Positions 10,511 to 21,430 of a stretch of DNA of 34,341 bases are shown one piece after another. The translations under genes were made by a program, and so were the position numbers. Source of the stretch: Pelargonium nanum (taxonomy: Eukaryota > Streptophyta > Magnoliopsida > Geraniales > Geraniaceae); the NCBI GenBank assembly GCA_036897485.1, contig JAYMTF010000529.1, positions 1 through 34,341 on the forward strand. Direction: 5' to 3'. Each line of letters begins with the position of its first letter. Position 1 is the first letter of the stretch. Under the pieces are notes generated by a model. The model saw only the letters and a list, made by a program, of their open reading frames with translations, made no database searches and had not been told where the DNA came from.

Positions 10511-11635
10511 CTACACCATCAATATCGCGAATCCAACGGCAAAGAGAGCCGCTGTGGCCCACCTCGTAGGGCCCACCGTGGTGGTGGCTCCACTGAACAA
10601 TCCAGTGGTGTCGCTCTGCTGCGTGGACGGCGTCGTTGCGTTGGTTCCATTGTAGCTCGGATTCGCGCCGTACAAGCTCTGGATGCCGTCCACGTCATCG
10701 CCGACCAATTCCACTTTTCTCGTACCGGACGTGATGGTCGGGTACATGATCGAGCTTTCAAAAGAGGAGTGACCTAAACCCAGCACGTGACCGATCTCGT
10801 GCACCGCCACCGACTCCAGATCCACCGCCGACATCACCGTCGATTGCGACACGTCTCCGGCCACCACCCAGTTCTCGTCGCCGTCGAGATGGAACATCCC
10901 GCTCGGCGGCGAGAACGCGTGCGCCAGCGTCCCCAGAACCCCGTCGAACGCCTCGCCGTCGCCGTGGTCGCCGGAGAAGAATCCGATCCTGATGTCCGCC
11001 GCCGCGTACACCGCCGTCTCCGTGAAGGTGAGGGGGATGGCGGCGGCCCAGCGGGCGAAGGCGCGTCGGAACACGCTCTTCACCTCGTCGGAGAGCTGGT
11101 TCGCCGGGAGGAAAGCGAAGGTGAGGTCGGACTTGCCGACCGGCCACCGGGGCTTTCCGGGAAAGAACGTGTAGTGCGCGACGGAGTGGAATTTAGTCGT
11201 GTTCGTTCCGGGAAACGAGGTCTTGCCGGAGTTCATGGCGGTGGTGCCGTTGACGATGTCGGGGTTGCCGCAGCGGGGCTTGACGATGTGGGCCAGAGTC
11301 TGGGCGTCGAGCTCGCCGGTGGGGCTGAGGTTGAAATTCTTCTGGTAGGTCTTGAGGGCGGACTCAAGAACGTCGTCGAAGTCGTCGGTGAAGTTGGCCG
11401 GAGAGTCAATGTAGCCGAAGTAGTGGAAGTAGTTTTTGAGCTTGGCGAGGCCGTTGACTTTGTCACCGGAGCGGCAGCCGGCGAAGTCGTGGAAGGAGTC
11501 CCATGCGGCGGCGGTGGCGTTGTGGGAAGCAAGCCACGGCGGTATGGCGGAGATGTTTGGAAAAAAGTGAGCCGAAACTGAAGAAAACAGAGTAATTACC
11601 ACGGCCGCAAAGGCATAAAAGCGAGGTGTGGACAT
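10511..11635 (-). CDS. Matrix metalloproteinase (plant matrixin, GPI-anchor type)
   Basis: An intronless 374-aa zinc endopeptidase predicted to act at the cell surface or in the apoplast. A signal peptide ([20 protein letters not shown], cleaved near residue 22) leads into a propeptide. The propeptide holds the cysteine switch PRCGNPD, with Cys122 expected to hold the zinc in the latent form. The catalytic domain follows about residue 150: [12 protein letters not shown] supplies His279, His283 and His289 plus Glu280, with the Met-turn SSIMYP (Met297). The C-terminus has a Ser/Thr-rich spacer (about 330-356) and a hydrophobic tail (about 360-374), as in GPI-anchored plant MMPs. There is no hemopexin domain, as usual in plants. 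The frame also stays open upstream to an ATG at 11716, giving 401 aa. I prefer 11635 because the signal peptide starts there; the extra 27 residues are partly SINE-derived. The exact paralogue is not assigned. Confidence 0.92.
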   Translation of the reverse strand: MSTPRFYAFAAVVITLFSSVSAHFFPNISAIPPWLASHNATAAAWDSFHDFAGCRSGDKVNGLAKLKNYFHYFGYIDSPANFTDDFDDVLESALKTYQKNFNLSPTGELDAQTLAHIVKPRCGNPDIVNGTTAMNSGKTSFPGTNTTKFHSVAHYTFFPGKPRWPVGKSDLTFAFLPANQLSDEVKSVFRRAFARWAAAIPLTFTETAVYAAADIRIGFFSGDHGDGEAFDGVLGTLAHAFSPPSGMFHLDGDENWVVAGDVSQSTVMSAVDLESVAVHEIGHVLGLGHSSFESSIMYPTITSGTRKVELVGDDVDGIQSLYGANPSYNGTNATTPSTQQSDTTGLFSGATTTVGPTRWATAALFAVGFAILMV

Positions 11636-11690
11636 GGTTTCGAATCGAGTCTCGGTTGTTACGCTTGCCGATAAAAAAGAGAGAGGTGTG
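11621..11690 (+). mobile_element. 5'-truncated SINE at the metalloproteinase start codon
   Basis: The body is about 11631-11680. It carries the family B-box region (CGAGTCTCGGTTGTTACGC) and an ATAAAAAAGA tail, but no A-box half. The flanks GCGAGGTGTG (11621-11630) and GAGAGGTGTG (11681-11690) match at 9 of 10 positions and look like a target-site duplication. The element is antisense to the protease gene and covers the ATG at 11633-11635. The duplication spacing is 60 bp, so the upstream frame stays open through the insertion. Confidence 0.6.
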
Positions 11691-11716
11691 TTATGAAACG
11701 TTTGTGGATTGTTCAT

Positions 11717-12187
11717 GAGGTTTTGTAGTATAAATGTATGGGGTTTTGGTCAAGAAGATGTCAAAAGAACAGAGAGAGCTTGCGCGTTTGAACGGTTCTT
11801 CTAGGTCGCTTCTCTCTGGTAATTGTTTCCAGAAGTAGGAGAGGAAGAAAACGACAGCGTTTGAAAATTTGGGTAACGTAACAGTGATTTTGACGGGAGA
11901 GGCCAAGACCAAGAGGGTGAATAATTAATTAGTTTAGTTAACTAATTGGAGATGTGTTTTGACTTTTGTTGTTTGTAGGTCTGGCTTGATTGTCACGTAT
12001 GGCGTTTGGTGGGAGACTTTGGTCTCCAAGATGAAGTCTCCGGATGGCTGCTGATAGGTTAGGAAGTTGCTTGTTGGTGTCTCTCATGCACCATATTATG
12101 GAACTTCGTCATCCTATGAGACCTCAATTGTCACACATACTTATTCGGAGGGGTAAAGGTTTAAGGCTTGTCAGAGTTGTTTATACG
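11717..12187. other. Upstream region of the metalloproteinase and start of a duplicated segment
   Basis: The region holds the presumed promoter of the minus-strand protease gene. From about 12000, sequence around GTTTGGTGGGAGACTTTGGT, ending in GGAAGTTGCTTGTT, recurs in diverged form at about 12270-12356. The two flank a SINE-like block, so this is a cluster of related old insertions. Confidence 0.4.
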
Positions 12188-12262
12188 AACAAATTTTGGG
12201 GCAAGTGGTTAAAGACGCTTGATTCCTTTGAGATTTCTAATTCGAGTCTTCTTTCATGTGTC
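12188..12262 (+). mobile_element. Degenerate SINE copy
   Basis: Contains GGGGCAAGTGGTTAAAGACG (A-box half) and AATTCGAGTCTTC (B-box half) in the order and spacing of the copies at 2209 and 7900. The tail is replaced by other sequence. No target-site duplication is evident. Confidence 0.5.
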
Positions 12263-12360
12263 GTTTACACGAGTGATGTTTGGTGAGAGATTGTAGTCTC
12301 CAAGCTGAAGCCTCTTCATCATGTTAGCTACCGAAAGGTCGGGAAGTTGCTCGTTAGTTG

Positions 12361-14021
12361 ATGACTCTTATCCACGAGTAGATCACTATAATAGGAGAGC
12401 TTATGTGAGTTTGTACAAGGGTTTCAAGTATTAGGCTAGTATCTTGATGTCATATGGTGCATGAGATTATATGTGATGATGTCACGACAAAGTTATGATG
12501 ATATCACTAGAGGAGTTTGGGGTTACTAGCACGATATACGTTTCTACGAAACTGTCATATAAGATTTTAGTTGTATATAAGACGTAGTTATTTAGAGGAT
12601 TCTAGTCTTAAACTAGTATTTTCGAAACAAAATTTTCTTTTATAAGAAAAATCCTTGTTATAAAGTTTAAGCTTTCTAATGGTTGTTTGTAACATTGTGG
12701 TTATGCATCATTCTTAGTGTTGAGAGTGTTAAAATGTGTGCACAACTGCACAAGGCCAGTTGGTTTGGGTCATGACAATTAGTGGTTGCTATAGGACATA
12801 ATGAAATAGAGGAATAATTGTGTGGTGAGCATCTTTTAATTATTATATTTTGTGTGTTCATTAGTTGTAGCTTCTAAATTTGAAGGTCCAAAAGAGGTAT
12901 CATTGCATGTTAGTTCTATATTTTTATAGTTCAGAATGTTAAGGCGGTTAAAGTTGTGCTCTATTGTAGGCATGAAATGTATAAAATAAAAAAATAGAAC
13001 TACAATATTCTATAATCATGTCAAGTTCAAAATTTATTGTTTCCATGTTTTTTTTATCCTTAGCTTGGTAATTTTAGAAGCGTGTAAAATATCCAAAATT
13101 AAGTAAAGCCTAAATTACAAAACCACCCCTTAAATTACAAAATCGACCCTCTAAAATAAAAAAAAATACAAAATGGACTATAATATTTAGTGTCTCTAAA
13201 AAGTGGATTTTTCTAGATAACACATCTAGGTAATTGTAGTTCTTTCTAGATGATGCATTTGGGTAATTGTATGTAACTATTCTAAATTTGACACAATTTT
13301 ATAGATTACCATGAATTATATTTTGTGAGAGATTATGTATGTCTCATATTTTTTACAAAATGATGTGTACATTAATAATAAAATAAAATTTCTTACAAAC
13401 TCAACATAATTTAATCTACAATATTCTACCATGTATATATAGAGAGAGAGAGGAGAAAATTGAGTCTAAATCATTAATGAGGTGATGACAACTCATTAAA
13501 AAATTTAAATTTGAGCGGATCGTCTCCGTTCCCACAAATTTATTTGGGTGGGTATAGATGAAATTTTATGTAGTGTTATCATCTTATTGATTTGGCTTAA
13601 TCTCATAATTTGGCTCATATTTCATTATTTATGTATAGATATTGACCTAGAAGGCTAGAACATAATTAGAAGCTTCTTTTTATGCTTCACATAGAACAAA
13701 CATCTTGATTAGGTGAAAGAAAGGAAATTTTTTCCAACGTTCCCAATAGGCCTTTTGAATTTGTGATGGCCTAGTTTTTAATGGCCTTTCTATAGAAAAG
13801 TTATACAACTTTTCCCTTCATCCGCAATTCTTTCAACAACAAAATGCGGATGAATTCAAAAAACTACTAAAATAAAATAAGAAGAAGAAAAGTGAACGAT
13901 CAATTAATGTTCTAGGGTGTGAATTATCCAATTTAATTCTAATAGAGACAAAAAATATCACAAAACCGGTAAAATTCTTTTGACTATAATATTAACATTA
14001 GTAATTTTTTGAATACATAAG
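12361..14021. other. Intergenic, no gene supported
   Basis: AT-rich sequence with a (GA)n run at about 13440-13452 and a direct-repeat-rich stretch at 13115-13165. No exon-like frame or RNA gene was recognised. Confidence 0.4.
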
Positions 14022-14074
14022 GACTCAAATTCAAGTTCTTACCAAAAAAAAAAAAAAAAAAACTCAAATTCAAG
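14022..14074 (+). repeat. Tail-only retroposon footprint
   Basis: The 13-bp word ACTCAAATTCAAG occurs immediately before TTCTTACC plus an A run of about 19 nt, and again immediately after it. This is the pattern of a severely 5'-truncated retroposon: target-site duplication, a few bases of the 3' end, then poly(A). Confidence 0.45.
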
Positions 14075-14324
14075 ATTTTATAAAAGTCATAAGCCTTCAA
14101 AAATCACCCGTGTATGCGGAGCTTTCTATGAGAATGGAAGGTTCCAATTCCATCGTTAGTATGTTGAAACACGCAATTTAAATGCTTAGCTTAGCTTAGC
14201 TAACCTAATCTATTGCCTCCATCAATTCTATGGTCCTTCCTGCCTCCTTTAATTTTAATTAACTAAACCAGACATTGACAACCCAGAATTTGACTTTGAA
14301 CCATTTCTAGAGACTTCTCTTCCT

Positions 14325-14336
14325 ATATATAAATAT
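14325..14336 (+). promoter_or_regulatory. TATA box of the 79-aa gene
   Basis: TATATATAAATA lies about 75 bp before the ATG at 14405, a normal spacing for a short plant leader. It supports transcription of the small gene downstream. Confidence 0.5.
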
Positions 14337-14404
14337 ATGTACAAACCCCTAACCCTTTCCATTTACAGATCAAGTTGTGTTCATTTTATATACTTACGAC
14401 AGAG

Positions 14405-14644
14405 ATGGAACCGTACGGCACATCATGGGCTGATCAGTGGGACACCAATCCAGACCCTGCAGCTCCAGTTTCAGCTCATGATCAGTCCAAGAAAGCTCAG
14501 TATTCCAAGAAAGTGGGACAAGGATTTGAGAAAACAAAAGAGGTAGCTTCCTTGGGGGTCAAGAAAGTGAAGCATGGAGCCTCTTTGGGTTTCAACTGGA
14601 TCAAACACAAGTGCCACAAGCTTCCTCCTACTAACAATCACTAG
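14405..14644 (+). CDS. 79-aa small plant protein of the SWADQWD type
   Basis: A single-exon frame. I chose the ATG at 14405 over the one at 14375 because MEPYGTSWADQWDTNPDP is the N-terminal form I recall for small uncharacterised plant proteins beginning ME-YG-SWADQWD. The protein is hydrophilic. Residues about 29-70 are Lys-rich (KKAQYSKKVGQGFEKTKEVA, then GVKKVKHGASLGFNWIKHKC) and probably form an amphipathic helix. There is no signal peptide or membrane segment. A TATA box lies about 75 bp upstream and AATAAA-like signals follow near 14757. The molecular role is unknown to me. Confidence 0.75.
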   Translation: MEPYGTSWADQWDTNPDPAAPVSAHDQSKKAQYSKKVGQGFEKTKEVASLGVKKVKHGASLGFNWIKHKCHKLPPTNNH

Positions 14645-14855
14645 CTATATTCATAGGTTTCATTAGTTCTTGTACAATGGTTTCCATAATAGAATTTCCA
14701 TTCCACTGATATTCATTAATTCGCAGTGATCATTGTACAAATACCATACTGGAAGTAAATAAAATGTTTTTACCTATCTTGATTGATGAAACGTGTATGC
14801 ATGTACATGATCTGTAGCGCCTTTTGGACAAGTATCGCTGATGATCAATTCGAGT

Positions 14856-17800
14856 TCAGCATCGTTCGGGCCTATCATACATAGGAGGCAACGAAGGGCA
14901 ATTCTCATTCATCTTGGCATATGGCTCTAATGTGTTGTACTGCGGCAACTCCATCCAGTACTCACCGAGAATCTGGCAGAATGGGAGCTTATTGCCCTCG
15001 TTGTTGCACCAACTAGGCAGACGCGTTTGGTTGTTCTCAAAAATCTTGAGCATGTATGCGTCACGAATCTGTGATGAGCAATGTAGCCATGTCATATGCA
15101 GTGATGAGATGACAGGAAGTTCATGCTGTTATACAGATTCGATTTAAGTGCAAAAGAGCGACTTACAGTGAACTCGGTCACTTGAATGGAGCTGGAAAAA
15201 GGGCCGAGGATTCCAGCCTCTTTATACATCTCAAGGATAAAGGCCACGCAGGTTGTTGATTTGCCATCACTATACACCCATTCATCTTGTTCGGGAATTG
15301 TGAGTAACTGATCAAAGGGCATGCCGCGCTTTTCGGTCTCATGTAGAATATCAAGCAAGTCCAAGCCCTGAGAAAGATATAATGTGACATCACTCAAATA
15401 TGCAGTAAGTTCAACCAAACAAGCCAATAATGCTTAGAATTTTCTCGTGTACAAGAATATCCAACTAGATGATACTCATGGTGCCAATTATGTTTAAATA
15501 TCTTCTTCTTCCTAACGTGGGCAGAAAGCGCGCTTCTTCAAGCTGCTCAGAGTCCTAGGTTCATATCATTTTGTTTCTAATTTTAATGCTCAGCCGGTGT
15601 TTAATTATGTTATGTTTATCATGTACTTGTTGAATTGCTTATATAATTAAGTTCTTATCCTTTATCAAAATAAATAAAAAATAACAATTGATGCCAAAAG
15701 AGTCTTTTCCATTACAATGTCTCAACTACTTGAGATATAGTTAAAGAACATATGTAGACATACTGACATAGTGTAACAAAAGAATCCAGCAGCATCCAAA
15801 GTGTTTCCTTATGGCAGTTAGAGGTGGCAATTTAGGATTCAGATCGGGCTTGTTAGGGTTGATAAAGCCTAACTCGAATCCGGCCCGAAAGGATTTCGGG
15901 TTGGTCCGGATTTCAGTTTTTAACCATTAAACATGCGGGTTTGTTGGATCCGATCAGACCCGTAAGTTAGTCGGATCGGAGTTCGGGTGCCTGCGGATTA
16001 AGGTCCAAATTGCCAGCTCTAATGGCAGTGTTCGATTTTATTTATAAGATCATGAGTGTCAGGACAGTTTGATTATTTATGAAAAATAAGCAAATGAAAC
16101 AGAACAAATAAGTGTTGATCAAAGACGTGAAAGAAATAAGAAGAATATACCTCAGTTCCTAGCCTCTTATTGAGAGCTTCATTCCACATATTTGCAGCAT
16201 ATGCTGGCTGCACTCTAGTCCACATAGACATGACAGAAATGACCTGAAAACTAAATCTGTCAGTTCAAAAACCAACTCTGTAGAAATGTATTCATGTAGC
16301 ACAAACTTCAAGGACTAGAATTTAGACTGATTAAGCGAAAGGCCTGGGATAAAAATATATACCAAGTGAGCATCAAGTGGTGGAGGATAGTTGTCCCCTA
16401 TGGTATCTATCCAACTAAATATCATGTTGTGATATCCATACGGGGTGCCTGACATGCTCCGAGCATACTCCCATGCTGCCGTGGAGTTAAATTTTCCTCT
16501 TACGTCTGGATGCAGTGGAAGCAAGGCGATATGTGGATTAGAACTATCCTTAAGTGCCAGTTCCCACCATTCATCCCATGGAATTACTACAATAATTTCT
16601 TCCCCCTGTAAATTCATAAGAGATTATGGTGTGAATACGACCTCCACAATAATTTCACAATAAAAAATAGATGTCATGTGAAAAAATAGGTGCCCCTCTT
16701 GTGAACTCAATCAAGTAACCCTCGTTATAACTAACGCATGCATAGCAGATGACCGAAACTTGTAATGCACAGATGGGAGATGAAAAGACACTCGACATGA
16801 AGAGAGAGAGAGAGCATTGAGCAATACTCTGAGTGAACCAATCCAGAGAGGCGTAAGGAACAGAATCATTCTCAACTTGGATTGCACAATCACATAAGCC
16901 AAAAACATGATTTCTACAGAAATTATTTGTATGTAAAAATGCCATCCAAAATGATATCTAGATTTCACTAATGTTTTCTGATTGGCAGTTTGGCATTTTT
17001 ATTCTGTACCTTTTCGTTCTCATGTCCTGATTCACCGACCCAAAGATTACCCATGTCATCCTTCAAACAAACTGCTGTATGACCAGCAAATGCTCCTGTT
17101 ACCCATTTTTCTAATGTCTCAAATCCACCCCACCGACCACGGATTTTTGAGACTGCTAAGAAATCGCCAGAATGAACATCTTCAGGATTTATAGTAGTGC
17201 GCCAAGGCTGAGGACGTTTTTCAAATGTGGCGCCCATATGATTCTTCAGAAAAGCTAGATTAGCATTCTGACCCCAAACAGTGTTCGAAAACAAAGGCAG
17301 CACATCCACTAAAGAGAGTAAAGTGCCCATCATTCCTGATGGCATGAGAAATATGGAGATCCCATGTTGCTTTACCTGCCCAATGGTCGGAAAGAATGCT
17401 AACATTATGCAATGTACACTTCAAACATGAAACTTTTAGAAACAACGGAGAAATCAAACATACATATTCCATTTCTGCAGGTTCTTCCCATGATTCAATT
17501 TCCAATGTATGATTCCGGGCAGAGAAGTAATAATCCCAAGTGATCCTGTAGGGTGTTGCAAAAACATACAAATCCATACAGGTCCAGCTGTGTGCTTCTG
17601 ATGTCTGTGAAGTAATAAGCCAGAACAAAAACAAGTTTATATTCTAATATGAAGTGAACTTATACATGACATAAGATTACCAAGTACCAACCAATCTAAG
17701 TAAATGAAGAGATAATGTTGTAATAGAGGTCAACAAAAAATGATTATGACCATAAAAATTAAAATTCGACAACTCCATTATCATTCCTAACAATGTATGC

Positions 17801-18578
17801 TAGCACCAGAGGTTTCAATTTATGGCTGTGCTGCAAAAGGTTGACAAGACATAAATCTCATTCTCAGTCGTCTTCTAAGCTTAGTCCAACTTGAGTGCCC
17901 TTTTGTACAATGTATAATAATATATGACCTATATAAATGGTTGATCCCTAGTTAGCTGTTCTGATCACATTATGGAAACCAAGAACAACTATACAATCTA
18001 TATAATTAGCTGACTAAAAATCACAAATCAGACAAGAAGTCTAAATTCAAATTTCCACTACTTCTCTTCTATGTTTGTCACTAGCTAATGCATTGTGCAA
18101 CCAAAACAATCTGAGTTTAATTTCAAATTTTGAATTTAATTTCAAAATTTCCCTATTTATCAATCTGAGTTTTCCCCTACACATTCAATGTTATCCTAAA
18201 ACAATCCAACTCAGGATCAATCAAAGCAATAATCAATTATGGGTGTTAAAGAAGGTCAACCTTTAGATACACGACTCCGCCGCCCAATCCGGCTTCATCT
18301 CTATCGCCGGCGGTGAACTCAATCCGAGCTTCGGTGTCGAAAAAGCAAGCTCCTTTCCACTGAATTGACCCGTTGTTGGGCGTCACGGACCCAACAAAAT
18401 ACGGCATCAAATCAACCGCACTGTGGAAATTGTTGAGCACCGGCCACGATATCTGGTGCGGCAGCACCGGAAGCACATCTTTGGCCCGGAAAGGCACCTT
18501 GAAAGCGCGACCAAAATCTAACCTTGTAAAGCAGAGCAGCAGGACCAATAGCGCAATAGAGTGAGGGAATGGAGCCAT
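14856..18578 (-). CDS. Seven-exon gene, 524-aa secretory protein, permuted papain/NlpC-like candidate
   Basis: The exons, in transcript order, are 18261-18578, 17464-17604, 17010-17375, 16363-16605, 16151-16243, 15167-15367 and 14856-15068. All six introns are GT-AG and phase 0, and the joined frame is open for 524 aa. Residues 1-25 form a signal peptide (SIALLVLLLCFTRLDFGRAF). GDFLAVSKIRG (223-233) and FAGHTAVCL with His252 are followed much later by STTCVAFILEMYKEAG with Cys427. A His-then-Cys order after a GDxL-type motif is what circularly permuted NlpC/P60-like (YiiX/LRAT-type) hydrolases show, so a cysteine hydrolase is a reasonable inference, not a proof. I recall Arabidopsis homologues of similar length (At4g27020 type) whose annotation as inositol phosphatases is doubtful; no phosphatase motif is visible here. 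Intron 5 carries a hAT MITE. Confidence 0.85.
15811..16029. mobile_element. hAT-type MITE with perfect 8-bp target duplication
   Basis: The element is 15819-16021 (203 bp). It starts TAGAGGTGGCAATTT and ends AAATTGCCAGCTCTA, an inverted repeat with one mismatch. ATGGCAGT flanks it on both sides (15811-15818 and 16022-16029). An 8-bp duplication with TAGRG-TGGCAA ends is diagnostic of hAT elements. It sits in intron 5 of the 524-aa gene, has no coding capacity, and looks recent because the duplication is intact. Confidence 0.85.
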
Positions 18579-18956
18579 GAATGTTGAATCCGGATTCAGG
18601 AATCGGAATCAGAATCGGAAAGAAAAAAACCCTAATTGAGAGGAATTTGGGGGAGGAGGAAGGTCAAAGAAGGAGATGGTTATGGGGATCCGAGGACGAA
18701 TTCGGGTTTGGATAGCTACAGAAATTTGACTTTTTGTTTGTTAGGTGGGTTGACTGGTTGAGGTGGAGAGGATGAGAATATTCGTTCCACGTCGCCGCCG
18801 GGACGCCGGGGTTTGGGTTACGTGGCTGACGGCGATTTCTATAATAAGTCGTCACTACAGTCAACAGTTAGCTAGCCGAGAGAATTACAGTTAAACCGCC
18901 AAAATATGGGATATAGGTAGTTGGCAGACATTCTGAATTCGGACACCGAAGGATAA
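18579..18956 (-). promoter_or_regulatory. Leader and promoter region of the 524-aa gene
   Basis: An AACCCTAATTG (telo-box-like) motif lies at about 18629, within about 60 bp of the ATG on the minus strand. No clear TATA box was found. Nothing else was recognised. Confidence 0.35.
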
Positions 18957-19426
18957 TGTTATGTTTTGTTTGTTAGCTTACTGCTGCTATTTATTTTCTT
19001 TAAGTGACTACAATTTTTTGGATTTGCGGATAACAAATTGCGATTTCTCTCGTTATAATAATGAGGTTTGCTTTGATAACAAGTTAGAGTTTGCAGAGCT
19101 GCGTTGATTCGCGATAGGTTTTTTTTATTGGTATGTGTACAAAGCACTTGGAGGCGGTTGCGGAGAAGAAGAAATTGACTTGGAATGTGGTGGTTTTTTT
19201 TGTTTGTTTGCAGATGTTGTTCTTGATTTTCAATGTGACGACAGTTTCTTGGATTTGCATATAACAAACAACGGTCTTTTTTGTCAATGAGAGAGTTTTG
19301 CTTTGATAACAAGTTAAGGTTGTTAGGGTTTGCAGAGCGATGTTATGGTATGTTTTTTTATTGGTACGTGCGCATAACTTCAGGATGCAGTTGCATAGAA
19401 AAATGAAGTGACTTGGAATAGGTGGT
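18957..19426. repeat. Two-unit tandem repeat, period about 230 bp
   Basis: Matching landmarks recur 230-231 bp apart: GGATTTGC before ATAACAAA (19020 and 19251), TTTGCTTTGATAACAAGTTA (about 19067 and 19297), GTTTGCAGAG, and TTTTATTGGTA. The two units are diverged. Minus-strand open frames through them (18959-19312, 19084-19515) read the units in different frames, so they are not a conserved protein. Confidence 0.65.
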
Positions 19427-20742
19427 TTGGCTAGAATCATTGGATTAAATTTCGAGTTTGTTGTTAAATCAGATGGCGCGCGGAGAAATGAATGAAAATT
19501 ACGGCAAATGCTCATGTCATATTTAGTGTTATAAGATGAAAGACAACATTACTTTTAAATATAAAAAACCAACTGATATGGTTATTGCTTGGATTTTCTT
19601 CTTCTTTTTCTTGAGCGACACTTTGATTAGATGCAAGATAAGAAGACGATGTCACAATTCGAAAAAGAAGACGAATTTCTTTATATTTTGCTTATGGTTA
19701 CTAATGTTTTGTGAAGAAACACAACAAGCCCATATTTAAGTTATGAATTTTCAATTATTATCACATTCTACTCTTAATCATTTTTCCTATTTAAAGAGAA
19801 AAAAAATATTTTTAGTTGTGGTTGGACACAAAATATTAAGTTATCATTATTTGCATTTCAAATTTTTGCAATGTTGGATAATTTTTTCTTATTCCATTTA
19901 AAAAAATTATGTTTTTCCTACAAGTTAAGAAACATTTAATTATTTATTTCACGTAAAGTAGAAACTAAATTAAAATTATGTAGTGAATGTGTTGGATATC
20001 TAAAAATCTCATTAAAATGACAATGTTATCAATACTAGAGGATCAAATTCATATCCCCATATAAATGATGAAAAATTAAAACTATGTACCTATTCCTCAA
20101 CTATTTTTCGCAACAAATGAAGAAGGAAAAAAATCATGCCAACAACTATAATTCTTTGAAGAAAAATTAAAACACAAAGTTATAATATAAGTATTTTTAA
20201 GAATATACGCCAAAATCATTATCAAATATTTCTCTAATAAAATAATAAATCTATTTTATATTGAATTCGCACATTAGCACTTAAATAATCTGTAGAACCT
20301 GACAAATGTTAATGGAAGCATTCAGGCAATGTGAGGAGTTGCTTGCCGTAAAGAATGGACTAATCAATCACAGTACAATTCTTAACTCAAGAAATCAATT
20401 AACTCCGCTGTAAATTTTACAATTAATTGTATTTAACACAATTACTTATATATAAGATACAAATACATACATTAAAAACTATTATGCCAGTTTCGATGTA
20501 TAAAAAAATCTATTATGCCAGTTAAAAAATTATCATTTAATTTATTAAAGGGCAATAAATCTTCATTTATTGAAAAAATAAGAACAAACAGAAAAGTATC
20601 TGATAATATTCATAGTGCATTCGTTACTTTTATATGCTTGGACTATTTATTTGTGGGATCTGAATTGAAGGAGCAAGGAGTGTTGTTCCTAAATTCAAGC
20701 AAGTTTCTAGGCAGGCACAGTGAAGAGTTGTTGAAGTTGAAA
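19427..20742. other. AT-rich spacer and upstream region of the TPD1-like gene
   Basis: Strongly AT-rich with no credible gene. The plus-strand frames at 19536-19739 and 20515-20835 are low-complexity; the latter only becomes coding at the ATG at 20743. Confidence 0.4.
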
Positions 20743-21430
20743 ATGATGAGAATCAACCTCTTTTCAGGCCTCATGATCCTCTTCATCTTTATGTTTTCTT
20801 TGTTCTTGGGTACTACATTAAAAACTCTAACATGAATCAAGATTTTGTTTTTTTGTTGTTGTTTTGTTTGGCACGATTAATTTTAGTTCCCACAATACAA
20901 AGCAATGCATATATACATGCAGGAACGGAAGTAGGAAGAGGGGTGTGGGCCCCACTAAACTTCTTTCGTTGAAAAATTATCATGTATTTTTTATTCCTGC
21001 TAACCACAAAGTAAATATTTTGGATCCATCATTGCATGCAGGTGATGTTGTGGGAAGGTATGAAGATGGAGGCATTGAAAGAAGAGTCTCTTCCAAAGGA
21101 ACTACTAAAGGTGGAGCAGAGTGCTGGAAAAATGATATTGCGATAACGCAAAGCCCAACAGGGCCGCTTCCCAACGGAATCCCAACATATACTGTAGAGA
21201 TCCTCAACCAGGGTGGGTCCGGGTGTGCAATCTCCAACATTCATGTCGCCTGTGGCAAGTTTAGCTCGGCTACACTAGTCAATCCTAGTCAATTCCGACG
21301 ACTCCAGTACAACGATTGCCTCGTCAATAATGGGGATCCTCTCGCCCCTGGACATACCATCGGTTTTGTATATGCCACTACTTATCCTTACCCATTATCC
21401 GTCTCATCGGCTTCTTGTTGCTCCTCTTAA
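20743..21430 (+). CDS. TPD1-like (tapetum determinant) secreted cysteine-rich protein
   Basis: The exons are 20743-20809 and 21042-21430, joined at phase 1 to give 151 aa. Residues 1-23 (MMRINLFSGLMILFIFMFSL) are a signal peptide. The mature part has the TPD1 family landmarks: ECWKNDIAITQ (Cys50), GPLPNGIPTYTVEILNQ, SGCAISNIHVACG (Cys84, Cys93), FRRLQYNDCLVNNG (Cys115) and YPLSVSSASC (Cys148). TPD1 proteins are secreted ligands of the EMS1/EXS receptor kinase in anther cell fate, and relatives act in ovules and elsewhere. Two family positions differ: the Cys normally after NQ is Gly80, and CGWFSS is CGKFSS (Lys95). An extra Cys149 follows. Exon 1 is short and its donor (TTGG/GTACTA) is plausible but not strong. 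A second ATG directly follows the first. Confidence 0.8.

Noticed and set aside
10787-11581. 264-aa plus-strand open frame
   Set aside because: It is the antisense shadow of the GC-rich metalloproteinase gene; the minus strand has catalytic motifs and this frame has none.
18959-19515. Cys- and Asn-rich minus-strand open frames
   Set aside because: They pass through the two tandem-repeat units in different frames, so no protein sequence is conserved between units.
20923-20975. Possible extra exon in the TPD1-like gene
   Set aside because: A frame exists after an acceptor-like CAG, but the donor (TTTC/GTTGAA) is weak and the direct exon 1 to exon 2 join is already in phase.
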